This document shows, piece by piece, positions 11,627-20,880 of a stretch of 64,000 nucleotides of DNA; positions within the stretch are counted from its first letter, which is position 1, and each line of letters starts with the position of its first letter. The notes under the pieces are model-generated. The model was not told the DNA's origin and ran no database searches. It saw only the letters and a program-made list of their open reading frames with translations. Both the position numbers and the translations under genes were made by a program. Origin of the DNA: Leucobacter viscericola (GTDB taxonomy: Bacteria; Actinomycetota; Actinomycetes; Actinomycetales; Microbacteriaceae); assembly GCF_011299575.1 (NCBI RefSeq), contig NZ_CP049863.1, forward strand, positions 806,001 through 870,000. The letters run 5' to 3'.

Positions 11627-11640
11627 AAACGTTCGTTTCG

Positions 11641-11880
11641 TTACTTCCCGGTTGCGGGAAGAATGCCGAATGGAATCATGAAACCAAGAATGGTTGAGGC
11701 GAGTCCACCGACAAAGGTCCATACTTCGGCCGCACCAAGGCTGGGCTGGATGCCGTAGCCCATCAGCACAAAACCACCAAGAATCAGCACAACGGAAAGA
11801 ATAAACAGCACACCGGTGATCGCGCCAACGGCTCCCTGCGAGCTCTCTTCGAACAGCGTCTCGGTCTTCTGCTTCGCCAT
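11641..11880 (-). CDS. Small two-helix membrane protein, function unknown
   Basis: The protein has 79 residues, starting at ATG 11880 with GGAGAACC upstream. A polar head (MAKQKTETLFEESSQG) is followed by two hydrophobic helices (about 18-42 and 50-74). An upstream in-frame start at 12114 would add a sequence rich in Pro and Cys that overlaps the divergent small gene, so it is rejected. I do not recognise a family. Confidence 0.75.
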   Translation of the reverse strand: MAKQKTETLFEESSQGAVGAITGVLFILSVVLILGGFVLMGYGIQPSLGAAEVWTFVGGLASTILGFMIPFGILPATGK

Positions 11881-12028
11881 GCCGGTTCTCCTTCGTAGCT
11901 TGTGGGCCCAGGTTTTACGAGCCGATATATTTGCCACGCCGTGACAAACTCCTTCTGCAAGCGTATCGCATGCGAGACACCCGGGCGTTAGGCTTAGCTT
12001 TGCACTGTTCGGCCCGCAAGGAGGAGCC

Positions 12029-12229
12029 ATGGCGATCGGCAAGTATGTGACAAACCCCGGGGTTATCGGGGCCGCGTTTGGCGCGCTCAGCACTTCAAAG
12101 CGCACCCAGCACATGCCAAGGGACTGGCGCCGCTACGTCGTGTGGGGTGTGTGGGCCGCCGGTCTGGCACTTGCGATCGCCGGTGTTGCAATGCAGGGCT
12201 CGGAAGATGAGGATCTTCCCAAGCGCTAG
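12029..12229 (+). CDS. Small membrane protein, function unknown
   Basis: The protein has 66 residues, with one hydrophobic helix (about 38-55) and a charged tail (GSEDEDLPKR). The ribosome site AAGGAGGAGCC directly before the ATG is among the strongest in the window, which supports it as a real gene. It is divergent from the 79-residue membrane protein and lies 62 bases before nhaA. No recognisable family. Confidence 0.7.
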   Translation: MAIGKYVTNPGVIGAAFGALSTSKRTQHMPRDWRRYVVWGVWAAGLALAIAGVAMQGSEDEDLPKR

Positions 12230-12291
12230 ACGACTACACTGGAACGTGGTGAGTCGGGAAGCCTGGTCGACACATAATCGACCGAACCGAA

Positions 12292-13479
12292 ATGGATCCC
12301 AGCATGAACCACACTCCCGCAACATCGCGTCTTAGCCACCTCTTACGGGGCGAGATTACCGGCGGTGTCATTCTCGTCATCGCGGCGGCTGCCGGTTTCA
12401 TCGCCGCCAACAGCCCCCTCGCAGAGCAGTACTTCGCGCTCCGCGACACAAAACTCGGTCCAGCGGGACTCGGGTTGCAGCTCAGCCTCGGGCACTGGGC
12501 CTCCGACGGCCTGCTCGCCATCTTCTTTTTTATGGTCGGGCTCGAGCTCAAGCAGGAGTTCATCACGGGGGCGCTGCGCCGCGTTTCAACTGCAATCGTT
12601 CCGGTCGCGGCGGCCGTCGGAGGGGTTGCGATCCCCGCGGTTATTTACCTGGCCATCAATGCGGGCACGTCAGGAGCAGAGGGTTGGGCGATCCCGACAG
12701 CGACCGACATCGCGTTTGCCGTCGCGATCCTCGGCCTCATCGCCCCCGGCATTCCGCCCGCGCTTCGCATCTTTTTGCTCACCCTCGCGGTTGTTGACGA
12801 CCTGATCGCGATTACCATCATCGCGGTGTTCTTCACGGAGCAGTTACAGCTACTCCCCCTCGTCATCGCGCTTGTACCGCTCGCACTGTTCGCGGTCATC
12901 GCACGCACCGCACCCGCCTGGCTTGCGCGGTCAGCGTGGGGGCCGTGGGTGGCGCTGCTGCCACTCGGGATCGTGGTGTGGGCCCTCTTTCTGGCCTCGG
13001 GAATCCATCCAACGGTTGCCGGTGTGGTCCTCGCGTTCCTCATTCCGGTACGCGGCCGCGACGGTACCCCACTCGCAAAAACTCTCGAGCACCGCTATTC
13101 GCCCCTCTCGGCGGGCGTTGCGATCCCGATCTTTGCGTTTTTTGCCGCGGGCATCGCAGTGAGTGGAACTTCGAATTTTCCGCTGGATCCCATCGCCATC
13201 GGTGTGATTCTCGGGCTTGTTGTTGGTAAGCCGGTTGGGATCACCCTCACGACCTGGCTTCTCACCCGCTTTACGAGCGCGAAGCTCGATCCGGCTATCC
13301 GGTGGCGACAGCTCGTCGGTGTCGGGGCGCTTGCCGGCGTGGGGTTCACAGTCTCACTGCTCGTCGCAGAACTCAGCCTCTCCGACCCGGCTGAGGCCGA
13401 CACCGCTCGTCTTGCCGTGTTGGTTGCCTCGGTGCTCGCCATCGCGGTGGCTGCGCTGTTTCTCGCCAGGCGGCGATAA
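12292..13479 (+). CDS. nhaA: Na+/H+ antiporter NhaA
   Basis: Electrogenic sodium/proton exchanger of the inner membrane, for pH and salt balance. It has about 395 residues and 11-12 hydrophobic helices. The family signatures are present: FFMVGLELKQEF (about 77-88) and the paired Asp of the ion site in VVDDLIAITIIAVFF (about 163-178). The start may be 12292 or the second Met at 12304; neither has a clear ribosome site. It ends with a basic tail (LARRR). Confidence 0.96.
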   Translation: MDPSMNHTPATSRLSHLLRGEITGGVILVIAAAAGFIAANSPLAEQYFALRDTKLGPAGLGLQLSLGHWASDGLLAIFFFMVGLELKQEFITGALRRVSTAIVPVAAAVGGVAIPAVIYLAINAGTSGAEGWAIPTATDIAFAVAILGLIAPGIPPALRIFLLTLAVVDDLIAITIIAVFFTEQLQLLPLVIALVPLALFAVIARTAPAWLARSAWGPWVALLPLGIVVWALFLASGIHPTVAGVVLAFLIPVRGRDGTPLAKTLEHRYSPLSAGVAIPIFAFFAAGIAVSGTSNFPLDPIAIGVILGLVVGKPVGITLTTWLLTRFTSAKLDPAIRWRQLVGVGALAGVGFTVSLLVAELSLSDPAEADTARLAVLVASVLAIAVAALFLARRR

Positions 13480-13501
13480 GACTCTGCCTCAACCCGATTC
13501 C

Positions 13502-13551
13502 GGGGTCAGTTTCTGGTACCAAAACACGATTTAGTGCCAGAAACTGACCCC
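13502..13551. repeat. Inverted repeat (GGGGTCAGTTTCTGG family, copy 2)
   Basis: Arms 13502-13519 and 13534-13551 pair over 18 bases with one mismatch around a 14-base loop. The core and loop length equal those of the copy at 6265-6324. It lies between convergent nhaA and the ABC permease gene. Confidence 0.85.
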
Positions 13552-13590
13552 AACTTCGGGAAAAGGTGGGGGAAAAAGAAGTAAGCAGGT

Positions 13591-14850
13591 CTAGTCCCGT
13601 AGGGCGTCAACAGGTTCGATTCTGGCGGCCTTCATCGCGGGGTACGTTCCGGCTGCGAGACCAACCAGGGCTCCCACTACGACCCCGACAGGGGCTGCCC
13701 ACGGGGCTAGCATCGGGGTCCACTGTTGAGTGAAACACACTGCTAACAGCCCAAAAAGCCCCACGGCCACACCTATGAGCCCACCGAGCACACCCGTCGT
13801 CACGGACTCAAGCATGAACTGCCGCGAGATATCTCGAGTGCGCGCGCCGAGCGCGCGACGCAGGCCGATCTCACCGCGCCGCTCCGATACGGAGAGCAGG
13901 GTGACGTTTGCGATCCCGATGCCACCACCGATAAGCGCAACAATGCCAATCGCGATGAACAGCACGTTGACGTCGGCCTCGACACTCTTTTGCAGCTCGT
14001 TCGCCCCTCCCGGGGCTGAGACCTTAAACCCGTCTGGGGCGTTGGGGTTCAGTGCGATGGGAGCCTGTTTACCGACAACGGGACCCGCGCCAATATCGAT
14101 GCGAATATCGAGCGCATCAGGCGCGCCAAGGTCAAGCTCGGAGCGCGCGGTGTTGATCGGCACGATAACGGAATCGAGTAGCCCCTCACGCGTACCGACC
14201 TTGTCGAGAATGCCGATCACCGTGTAGGCACGGTCATTCACGAAAATCGCGGGTTGTCCGCTCACACGGTTGATCCCGAGCTTTTTTGCGGCATTTTTAC
14301 CGAGCACCACCACGCGGTCTCGGCGGCTGTCGTGCCCACTATCGAAGAAGCGTCCGGTCTGTATTTTTCCCTGCACTGCCTGCATAATCTCGGGCGAAGC
14401 TGCGACCACGGGCGGAGGCGCCGTTGCGACCTGCGAGGGATCCTGCACCTGAACAGTCTCAACCTTTGGCGAGTTGGGAACTTTCGCGTATAGGGCAGCG
14501 TGCTTCACACCAACAAGGTCTTCTGTGCGCTCAACGGCATCCCAGGGAATCCTCGCGGTTGCCCGCTCTTTGTTCCCTGAGGCTTTGGTCTTGCCCGGCT
14601 CGATCGACACTCTGGTTGCGGCGAGCGCGTCAAACTGCTGGGAAATCTGGCCCGCTGCCGTCTGCGCAAAGCCAATTGTTGCGACGAGCGAGGCGATTCC
14701 CAGCACGGTGCCGAGCAGCGTAATGACGAGCCGCGAGGGCCGCGCTCCCACTCCCTCAAGCGCCTCCCGAGTCAGATCCCGAATGGGCAGACCCGGGATC
14801 TTCGCCGCGCGCTTGCGGGAGCGAAGCCTGTTCCAGAACCGCGCGATCAT
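13591..14850 (-). CDS. MacB/FtsX-type ABC transporter permease
   Basis: Membrane subunit of a tripartite-style ABC system, 419 residues. One helix is at about 38-60, then a large outside MacB-like domain (about 65-285), and three helices at the end (about 295-320, 345-370, 385-405). LRRALGARTRDISRQF before the third helix is the usual FtsX coupling segment. The start overlaps the ATPase stop by 4 bases (ATGA). It is the last gene of the lipoprotein/exporter operon. MacB-type permeases act mechanically from the outer face rather than as classic channels, so the cargo may be a peptide or lipid handled outside the membrane. Confidence 0.9.
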   Translation of the reverse strand: MIARFWNRLRSRKRAAKIPGLPIRDLTREALEGVGARPSRLVITLLGTVLGIASLVATIGFAQTAAGQISQQFDALAATRVSIEPGKTKASGNKERATARIPWDAVERTEDLVGVKHAALYAKVPNSPKVETVQVQDPSQVATAPPPVVAASPEIMQAVQGKIQTGRFFDSGHDSRRDRVVVLGKNAAKKLGINRVSGQPAIFVNDRAYTVIGILDKVGTREGLLDSVIVPINTARSELDLGAPDALDIRIDIGAGPVVGKQAPIALNPNAPDGFKVSAPGGANELQKSVEADVNVLFIAIGIVALIGGGIGIANVTLLSVSERRGEIGLRRALGARTRDISRQFMLESVTTGVLGGLIGVAVGLFGLLAVCFTQQWTPMLAPWAAPVGVVVGALVGLAAGTYPAMKAARIEPVDALRD

Positions 14851-15710
14851 GCGACCACCGAGAGCTCTCCGTCTTGCATACGAACGCGTCGCTTCGCCGA
14901 CGCGGCTACGGTCTCGTCGTGGGTAATCATGACGATGGTGAGGCCCTCTTTTCCAAGATCCTCGAAAAGTCGCATGACGATCTCGGAATTTTGTCGATCC
15001 AAGTTTCCGGTGGGCTCATCAGCAAGCAGCAAACGAGGTGAGGTGCAGACAGCCCGGGCGATGGCAACACGCTGGCGCTCGCCGCCCGAGAGACGATTGG
15101 GAAAAAAGTCGATGCGGTGCGCGAGGCCTACTTTGTGGAGCGATTCACGCGCGAGGGCTTCTCGATCCGCTTTGGGAACTCCGGCATAGGCTGTCGCGAG
15201 CATCACGTTTTCGAGCACGGTTCGGGTGGGCATCAGGTGGAATGACTGAAACACAAACCCAATCGCGTTACCGCGAAGCGCTGCGCGTTCGTCGTCGCTG
15301 AGATCCGCCGTGTCGATGCCCTCAAACAGAAAACGCCCCGTGCTTGGGCGGTCGAGCAGCCCAAGCGCGTTCAACATTGTGGATTTGCCGGATCCTGATG
15401 GTCCAATGATCGCCAGGTAGTCTCCGCGCTCGATCGTCAGGTCGATCCCCCGCAGTGCAAACACCTTGGGCGGACCAGGGAAGAACCTCGTCACGTCGTC
15501 GAGCTGCACGATAGGGCCCGCAAAGTTGCGATCTCCCGCGGCGTGCTGTTCGGCCAGGCGCTTTGCGGCGACTTCCTCACGTGCACCCACACGAGCCAGC
15601 TTTTTGGCCCGCCTGCGTTCCATGCGGTCCGCGGGTTCAGCTGAGGCTTCAGCCGCAGAGTCCGGGAGCTGACCGTCGAGGTCTTCGATCAGTTCCGTGA
15701 AGCCGCTCAT
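14847..15710 (-). CDS. MacB/LolD-type ABC transporter ATPase
   Basis: ATP-binding subunit of the exporter, 287 residues. A 70-residue, Ala/Glu/Arg-rich extension precedes the ATPase core, which starts near VQLDDVTRFFPGPPKVFALRG. Walker A is GPSGSGKST (about 103-111), the signature LSGGERQRVA and Walker [11 protein letters not shown]. Both ends overlap neighbours by 4 bases, so adaptor, ATPase and permease are translated as one coupled unit. The long N-terminal extension is unusual for this family. Confidence 0.94.
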   Translation of the reverse strand: MSGFTELIEDLDGQLPDSAAEASAEPADRMERRRAKKLARVGAREEVAAKRLAEQHAAGDRNFAGPIVQLDDVTRFFPGPPKVFALRGIDLTIERGDYLAIIGPSGSGKSTMLNALGLLDRPSTGRFLFEGIDTADLSDDERAALRGNAIGFVFQSFHLMPTRTVLENVMLATAYAGVPKADREALARESLHKVGLAHRIDFFPNRLSGGERQRVAIARAVCTSPRLLLADEPTGNLDRQNSEIVMRLFEDLGKEGLTIVMITHDETVAASAKRRVRMQDGELSVVA

Positions 15711-17278
15711 CTGCCGACCACAACTTTCGCGCCCTTTTTGACGCGTGGATCGTCGGACGTAATCTCAACAAATCCGTCGGCGGCGAGTCCCACCTTCACG
15801 ACTACGTTCTCCGTCACGGCATCTGGTCCGCTCTTCGGATCGATCATCAGCTCGATACGGTCCTCACCGCCAGAACCAGCTGAAAGCGCCGCGAGCGGCA
15901 CTGCCATGACTTCACCCTTGGTGGAAGCAACCGGAATCTTCACGCGCACGTTGGTGTCGCGCAGCGCTTCGATCTCCTCGGAACTTAGCTCGCTCGGTGC
16001 CATCGTGACGGTGTAGCGGCTCGAGTCTTGGGAGTTGCCCCCGCTACCGCTACCGCCTGAGCCGCTACTCTGGCCCTCTGAGCCTTTCGAGCCGCCGGAG
16101 TCACCGGATTTTCCGCCCGACTTGGGGGCCTGAATCTTCTTCACGGTTGCCGTGAGTTCATCACCGTTCGGAGCGGAGAAAAACGCCTTCGCGCCGTCCG
16201 TGAGCAGCTCAGCGTCCTGCTGCGACACGGTCCCGGAGATCGTCAGGGTTGCCCCTGAAACGCTCATCGGTGATCCTGACAACACATCACCACGGTTTAC
16301 CGACACGTCGTCAACTCGCCTCGGCAGCCCGGTAAGAAAAAGTACCTCGCTCGACGGCAGGGTCGGCATCACGGCCTCCTGCGCCGTGACGAGCGTAGAC
16401 TGCGCATCGCCAAGAGCATCATTGGCGGCGTTCACCGCGGCCTGTTCCGCATTGGTGTTGGGCTGGGCAATGTCGATGGCATTACTCAGCTGGGCTTGCG
16501 CCTGCGCGAGGCTAAGCTGTGCGTCACGCACGCCACGCTCGGCGACGCGAAGCGCCTTCTGCGCCTCGTCGCCCCCGTTTGGTGCGCTGTATCCGACTTG
16601 CTCGTAGAGCGCACCGACCGCAGCGGCGGTGTCGCCGTCGTACACATCAGAGCTCGTGTCGCCCACACCAAACCCCATCGCGGTGAGAGCCGCCTTCAGC
16701 TGGACCACGTCGGGTCCGCGCATGCCGATACTCAGTGTGCGATACGCCGGCAATTCCCCAGGCAGCACGATAACCGGGCGTCCCGCGACTTCGAGAGCCA
16801 GGTTGCCGGTATTCAGGATCGCCCCTACCTCGGGTACACGCCCCGTAATGACGGCGCGCTCGCTTCCTCCTGGTGAGTCGATCGCAACCTGAACTGAATC
16901 GGCGTAGCTCACCTGGCCACGAATCACCACGGTGTTTTCGATCTGACGTTTCTCGATGGGAGCCGTCACCGGGCCGGGGTCGGGAGCTTTTGTGCGCGAG
17001 GCCGCGTCTGCGGGAGACACGATGAACTGCATCACACCAACACCAATCAGCATCGAAACAACGGCGACGCCAGCGATGAGCGCAACGAGACGAGCGCCCT
17101 TCCAGCCGCGCTTTTTCTTGACTGGTTCGGCGTCAGCGTCGGCTTCAGTCTCGGCGGTGACTACGCTCTCGACCAGGACTGCTGTCTCAACGTCTTCGGT
17201 TTCAATGTTCGTCTCTGAAGCTGGGGGCCCCTCAGCCGAGGATCCCCGATCCTTCCGATTGCGACGCAATGCGGCCAT
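15707..17278 (-). CDS. Membrane-fusion-type adaptor with peptidoglycan-binding domain
   Basis: The protein has 523 residues. A cytoplasmic acidic head (about 1-52, Glu/Val/Ala rich) and a basic patch (KKKRGW) precede one membrane helix (about 62-82). Outside follow an HlyD-like barrel start (about 100-165), a peptidoglycan-binding type 1 helix bundle (SIGMRGPDVVQLKAALTAMG region, about 185-230), a coiled coil (about 235-295), a second barrel part, a Gly/Ser-rich linker (about 385-415) and a C-terminal barrel. Actinobacteria have no outer membrane of the Gram-negative kind, so the adaptor likely bridges permease and cell wall. Its ribosome site is encoded by the Lys codons ending the lipoprotein gene before it. 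Confidence 0.88.
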   Translation of the reverse strand: MAALRRNRKDRGSSAEGPPASETNIETEDVETAVLVESVVTAETEADADAEPVKKKRGWKGARLVALIAGVAVVSMLIGVGVMQFIVSPADAASRTKAPDPGPVTAPIEKRQIENTVVIRGQVSYADSVQVAIDSPGGSERAVITGRVPEVGAILNTGNLALEVAGRPVIVLPGELPAYRTLSIGMRGPDVVQLKAALTAMGFGVGDTSSDVYDGDTAAAVGALYEQVGYSAPNGGDEAQKALRVAERGVRDAQLSLAQAQAQLSNAIDIAQPNTNAEQAAVNAANDALGDAQSTLVTAQEAVMPTLPSSEVLFLTGLPRRVDDVSVNRGDVLSGSPMSVSGATLTISGTVSQQDAELLTDGAKAFFSAPNGDELTATVKKIQAPKSGGKSGDSGGSKGSEGQSSGSGGSGSGGNSQDSSRYTVTMAPSELSSEEIEALRDTNVRVKIPVASTKGEVMAVPLAALSAGSGGEDRIELMIDPKSGPDAVTENVVVKVGLAADGFVEITSDDPRVKKGAKVVVGR

Positions 17279-17280
17279 GG

Positions 17281-18339
17281 CTACTTTTCCTTCTTTTTCG
17301 AGGAGTACTTCACGAGCATCGCGTCGAGCTTGGTCTTGTGCTCATCGATGAACTTTTGTTCGAGTCCATACACAATCTTTTGACGTTCTTCTTCGTAGTG
17401 AGTTTTTTCCTGGCACTTCACATCGGCGACCGCGACCTTGATTTCTTTGGCGTGGAACGCTTCTGTCTCTTCTGTGCTGGGTTCCCGATACGTCATTGCT
17501 CCAGCGGCGTCCACACCCATTGTCAGCTTGCCTGACTCTTGCATCATCATCGTTTGCGCTTGGCCCGGACTCTGCACATCGAAACCGGCCTTTGAAACGC
17601 AGTCGGCCCATTTTTGGTTGAGCTTACGCACGTCTTCGTTAATGATGGGCTCTTCACCGTTGTCGTTTGTTTCAACGTAGATCTTGTCCATCTGCTCGAA
17701 GAGTTCCTGGTACTCCGGGTCATCCCGAGCTAATCCTGCGTTTCCTCGGGCGTCATTTTGGGCCGCTCCGTAGCAGCCCATTTTGGACCAGTCGATCTGA
17801 GGAAACTCGCCGTCTTCCAGGTCTTCCATCGAGTCTTCTTGAACTGGATTGCCATTCAACGCCTCGTAATAGGCTTGCTGCTCCGTATCCGTGAGTGAGC
17901 TTACGTATTCCGCGTTAGCATCAACCTCGCCTTCATCGGCGGTCCCATCTCCCTTAGATTCGGGGCCAAACATGCTGTCGAAAATGCGGTAGCCGTGCGC
18001 TTCAGCGTACGCGACCGTCCCCATCTCAAGCCCGTCTTCGCTTTCCATGGCAGGTGCCGCTAAGTACTCTTCGGAGAGAAGGTTCGGCTTGTAGTCAAAC
18101 CCCTCTTTTGCCATGCACTTGGCGATCTGGTCCTCGATCTTGACCTGCTGCTTGTAGAAGCTGGAGTTGTCCTGCTCCTGGCTCCCCCACACGGCATACA
18201 TGTATTTGTTGAGCGGGCTTCCCTCGGCCTGACCCTCGGGGGCCTCTGCGGCGCAGCCCGTCAGCGCGAGCGCAGCAATGCAGAGCGCCGCCGATGCGGC
18301 GAGCCCTGAAATCGGCTTCGTCTTCAACGGCGCAGCCAC
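17281..18339 (-). CDS. Cys-rich lipoprotein, paralogue 1
   Basis: The protein has 352 residues and a GTG start at 18339, three bases after the preceding stop. Signal peptide and lipobox ALTGC give an acylated Cys29. It shares with the two neighbouring lipoproteins four more conserved cysteines: KCMAKEGF (early), GCYGAAQ (middle), DCVSKAGF (late) and KCQEK (near the end), plus a KYMYAVWGSQ-type start and a SSKKKEK tail. Four conserved cysteines outside the membrane suggest two disulfides. The tail codons (AAGGAAAAG) serve as ribosome site for the adaptor gene. I know no function for this family; the context says it works with the exporter. Confidence 0.85.
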   Translation of the reverse strand: MAAPLKTKPISGLAASAALCIAALALTGCAAEAPEGQAEGSPLNKYMYAVWGSQEQDNSSFYKQQVKIEDQIAKCMAKEGFDYKPNLLSEEYLAAPAMESEDGLEMGTVAYAEAHGYRIFDSMFGPESKGDGTADEGEVDANAEYVSSLTDTEQQAYYEALNGNPVQEDSMEDLEDGEFPQIDWSKMGCYGAAQNDARGNAGLARDDPEYQELFEQMDKIYVETNDNGEEPIINEDVRKLNQKWADCVSKAGFDVQSPGQAQTMMMQESGKLTMGVDAAGAMTYREPSTEETEAFHAKEIKVAVADVKCQEKTHYEEERQKIVYGLEQKFIDEHKTKLDAMLVKYSSKKKEK

Positions 18340-18342
18340 GAG

Positions 18343-19389
18343 CTACTTTTCCTTCTTCTTCGAACCGTACTTCGCGATCATCGCGTCAAGCTCTGCCTTG
18401 TGCTCGTCAACGAACTTCTGCTCAATCTTGTTCGTGATCTTGGTCTGCTCATCCGTGTACTTCAGCTTGTCCTGGCATTTGGCGTCAGCAACGGCGGTCT
18501 TGATCTCTTTGTCCTGGAACTTCTTCTTTTCTTCTTTGCTGGGCTCCTTGTACTCGCCGGAGTCCGATGCGCCAGCGTCCTGGACCTTCATCCATTCATC
18601 TTGCAAGGAATTTTGTGCCTGCATGGGAGTCGGGAAGTCGTAGCCGGCCTCGGTCATGCACTCAGCCCACTTGCGGTCGAGCTTGACCATGTCTTCGTTC
18701 GTGGAGCCGCTACTTCCATTTCCATAGACCTCGGAGTACATGTTGTTGATTTGCTCAAAGAGATCCTTGAACTCAGGATCGTCGGTGGCTTCAGCGGCGC
18801 TACCCTGCGCCTTGTGCTGAGCAGCTCCGTAACAACCGCCCTGCTTCCAGTCGTACTCGACAGCCGCGTCTTCGTCGTCCGGGTTCACTTGGTCTTCGCT
18901 CATGGGCGGGCCCCACAGCGTTACGTTGTAGGCCTGCTGCTCGGATTCTGAGAGCGAGTCAATGTACTTCTGGTTGGGATCGACGGGCTCTTTGCCATCA
19001 TCACCGGAATCATTCGATGAGTCCATACCCGGTGAGTTGATGAAGCCGTAGCCGTAGGTCTCCGCAAATTTGACCGAGCCCCACTCGGGACCATCGTCGC
19101 CGTCGTCGCCGCTCATGTAGACCATGCCGCCGTTTTCGGTATTCGGCTTGTAGTCAAAACCCTCTTTCGCCATGCACTCCGCAACAAGCTCCTCGGTCTT
19201 CTCCTGCTGCTTGTCGAACTTCTCCTGGGTGAACTCTTCATCGCCCCACATAGCCGACATGTATTTCTGGAGTGGTCCCGCTTCGTCTTTGGACTTTTTA
19301 GCGTCACCGGAACTACATCCGGTGAGTGCAAGCGCGGCGACAACGAGCGCCGCGGGGACGGCATAGCGGGAAATCGACAGAGTTTTCAT
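18343..19389 (-). CDS. Cys-rich lipoprotein, paralogue 2
   Basis: The protein has 348 residues from the ATG at 19389; an upstream in-frame start at 19452 would put 21 polar residues before the signal peptide and is rejected. Lipobox ALTGC gives Cys25. It has the same layout as its neighbours: KYMSAMWGDE, ECMAKEGF, DPNQKYIDSLSESEQQAY, GCYGAAQ, ECMTEAGY, KCQDK and a KYGSKKKEK tail. The protein is very acidic apart from the tail. It ends three bases before paralogue 1, whose ribosome site lies in its Lys-rich tail codons. Confidence 0.86.
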   Translation of the reverse strand: MKTLSISRYAVPAALVVAALALTGCSSGDAKKSKDEAGPLQKYMSAMWGDEEFTQEKFDKQQEKTEELVAECMAKEGFDYKPNTENGGMVYMSGDDGDDGPEWGSVKFAETYGYGFINSPGMDSSNDSGDDGKEPVDPNQKYIDSLSESEQQAYNVTLWGPPMSEDQVNPDDEDAAVEYDWKQGGCYGAAQHKAQGSAAEATDDPEFKDLFEQINNMYSEVYGNGSSGSTNEDMVKLDRKWAECMTEAGYDFPTPMQAQNSLQDEWMKVQDAGASDSGEYKEPSKEEKKKFQDKEIKTAVADAKCQDKLKYTDEQTKITNKIEQKFVDEHKAELDAMIAKYGSKKKEK

Positions 19390-19567
19390 CAGGGCCTCTT
19401 TAACCTCGGGGTTGGGGGTACAGCGGGGGTGGGGCTCGATTTCCATCATCACTGATGGATTCGTCTACACCATTCTGAGAATGGATTTTTAGAATCATAC
19501 GTCACGGAATCGGTAATTTGGTGTAAAGAACCTGACTCTGGGGCAATGACGCTCAATGCCGCGACGC

Positions 19568-20656
19568 CTACTTCTCTTGTTTCTTCGTGCCGTACTTGGC
19601 CAGCATGGCGTCGAGTTTCGCCTTGTTCTCATCTACGAACTTCTGCTCAACCTCGTTACTCAACCTCTGCTGAGTGCCCTTGTAGTCCACTTTGTCCTGG
19701 CACCTCCAGTCGGCGACAGCGGTGTTGATTTCCTTTTCCTGAAATTTTTCCTTTTCCTTTTTGCTCAGCTCTTTGGGCTCGTCACCCTCCTCAATCGTGG
19801 AACTGCTCCCGCTGGCAGAGCGCTCGACAGAGAAGCCCTGCGTCCTGCCCCACTCATCTTGCATGAAGTTGTTCGCTGCCATCGGGTTCTCGAAGTCATA
19901 CCCGTCTTTCACCATGCATGCTGCCCAGTCGCGGTCAAGCTTTATCAGGACATCGTTGCTGGGCTTTCCGTCTTCACCGAGCATCGTGGAGTAAACGTCC
20001 TGCATCTTTACAAACAGGTCAGCAAACTCAGGATCTTCGGATGCCGCACGGTAGGCGTCTTCACCCTCAGTCTCGTGCTGAGCCGCGGCTTGACATCCGA
20101 CTACATTCGAGTCCCAGCCAGACTCCTGACCCGCTTCCACTATCTCTACCGAGGACTGCTGGGCACCAAGCAGCGTCTCGTAGTACGCGCTCTGCTCTGA
20201 CTCCGAAAGCGATTCAATGTACTTCTGATTCGGGTCCACCCACTGCTCCTCGCCGCCTTCTTCACCACCACCCATCAGCCCGTTCATAAACGATGAATCG
20301 ACAATTCCGTATCCGTAGGTCTCGGCAAACTTCAGAGTGCCCCACTGCTCCTCTTCACTGCCTTCTTCCTCATCGCCACTCGGGATGAAGACGCTACCGC
20401 CCTGAGGGTTCGGCTTATATTCAAACCCTTCCTTCGCCATGCACTTCGCTATCGATTCTTCAGCTTTCGCGTGCTGTTTGTCGTAGAACTCCTGGTTGTA
20501 TTGTTCGCTGCCGTACAACGCCGACATATATTTCTGCAGCGGCCCCTCTTCCGGTGTCTTCGCTTTGCTGTCTCCGCTACTGCAGCCGCTCAGCGCAAGC
20601 GCGGCAGCGACGAGCACTGCTGGCGCAGCGAAGCGGGTGATCGGTTTGAGATTCAT
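19568..20656 (-). CDS. Cys-rich lipoprotein, paralogue 3
   Basis: The protein has 362 residues, lipobox ALSGC with Cys25. It shares KYMSALYGSE, KCMAKEGF, DPNQKYIESLSESEQSAYY, GCQAAAQ, ACMVKDGY, RCQDK and a KYGTKKQEK tail with paralogues 1 and 2. It carries a longer acidic insert (about 95-135, Glu/Gly rich). It is first in the row, but a 178-base gap with a small hairpin (19470-19484) lies between it and paralogue 2, so the downstream genes may also have their own promoter. Confidence 0.86.
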   Translation of the reverse strand: MNLKPITRFAAPAVLVAAALALSGCSSGDSKAKTPEEGPLQKYMSALYGSEQYNQEFYDKQHAKAEESIAKCMAKEGFEYKPNPQGGSVFIPSGDEEEGSEEEQWGTLKFAETYGYGIVDSSFMNGLMGGGEEGGEEQWVDPNQKYIESLSESEQSAYYETLLGAQQSSVEIVEAGQESGWDSNVVGCQAAAQHETEGEDAYRAASEDPEFADLFVKMQDVYSTMLGEDGKPSNDVLIKLDRDWAACMVKDGYDFENPMAANNFMQDEWGRTQGFSVERSASGSSSTIEEGDEPKELSKKEKEKFQEKEINTAVADWRCQDKVDYKGTQQRLSNEVEQKFVDENKAKLDAMLAKYGTKKQEK

Positions 20657-20826
20657 CAGGGCCTCATTACTTGGGGGTTAGGTGGGGCTCGATTGCCGCC
20701 GTCATTGGCGGGACTTACTTTACGCATGTTAAGTACGCGCACTTGGAAGCCTACGAAACGAGCGCCTCGCCCAGGTGGGAATTCCCTGGACCGAACCACC
20801 CGAAATGCCCGGAATACCGATTGAGT

Positions 20827-20855
20827 TTGGAGCAACCCGGCGAGCGTGCTAACGT
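20827..20855 (+). promoter_or_regulatory. Likely promoter of tRNA-Lys
   Basis: TTGGAG (20827-20832) and TAACGT (20850-20855) are 17 bases apart and lie 25 bases before the mature tRNA. The fit to the vegetative consensus is moderate. Confidence 0.45.
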
Positions 20856-20880
20856 ATCTATGTTGCTCACGGAGCGGCAG

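Noticed and set aside
10372..11628. A 418-residue frame antisense to ilvD
   Set aside because: It is a shadow of the ilvD codon pattern, with no homology and no start signal.
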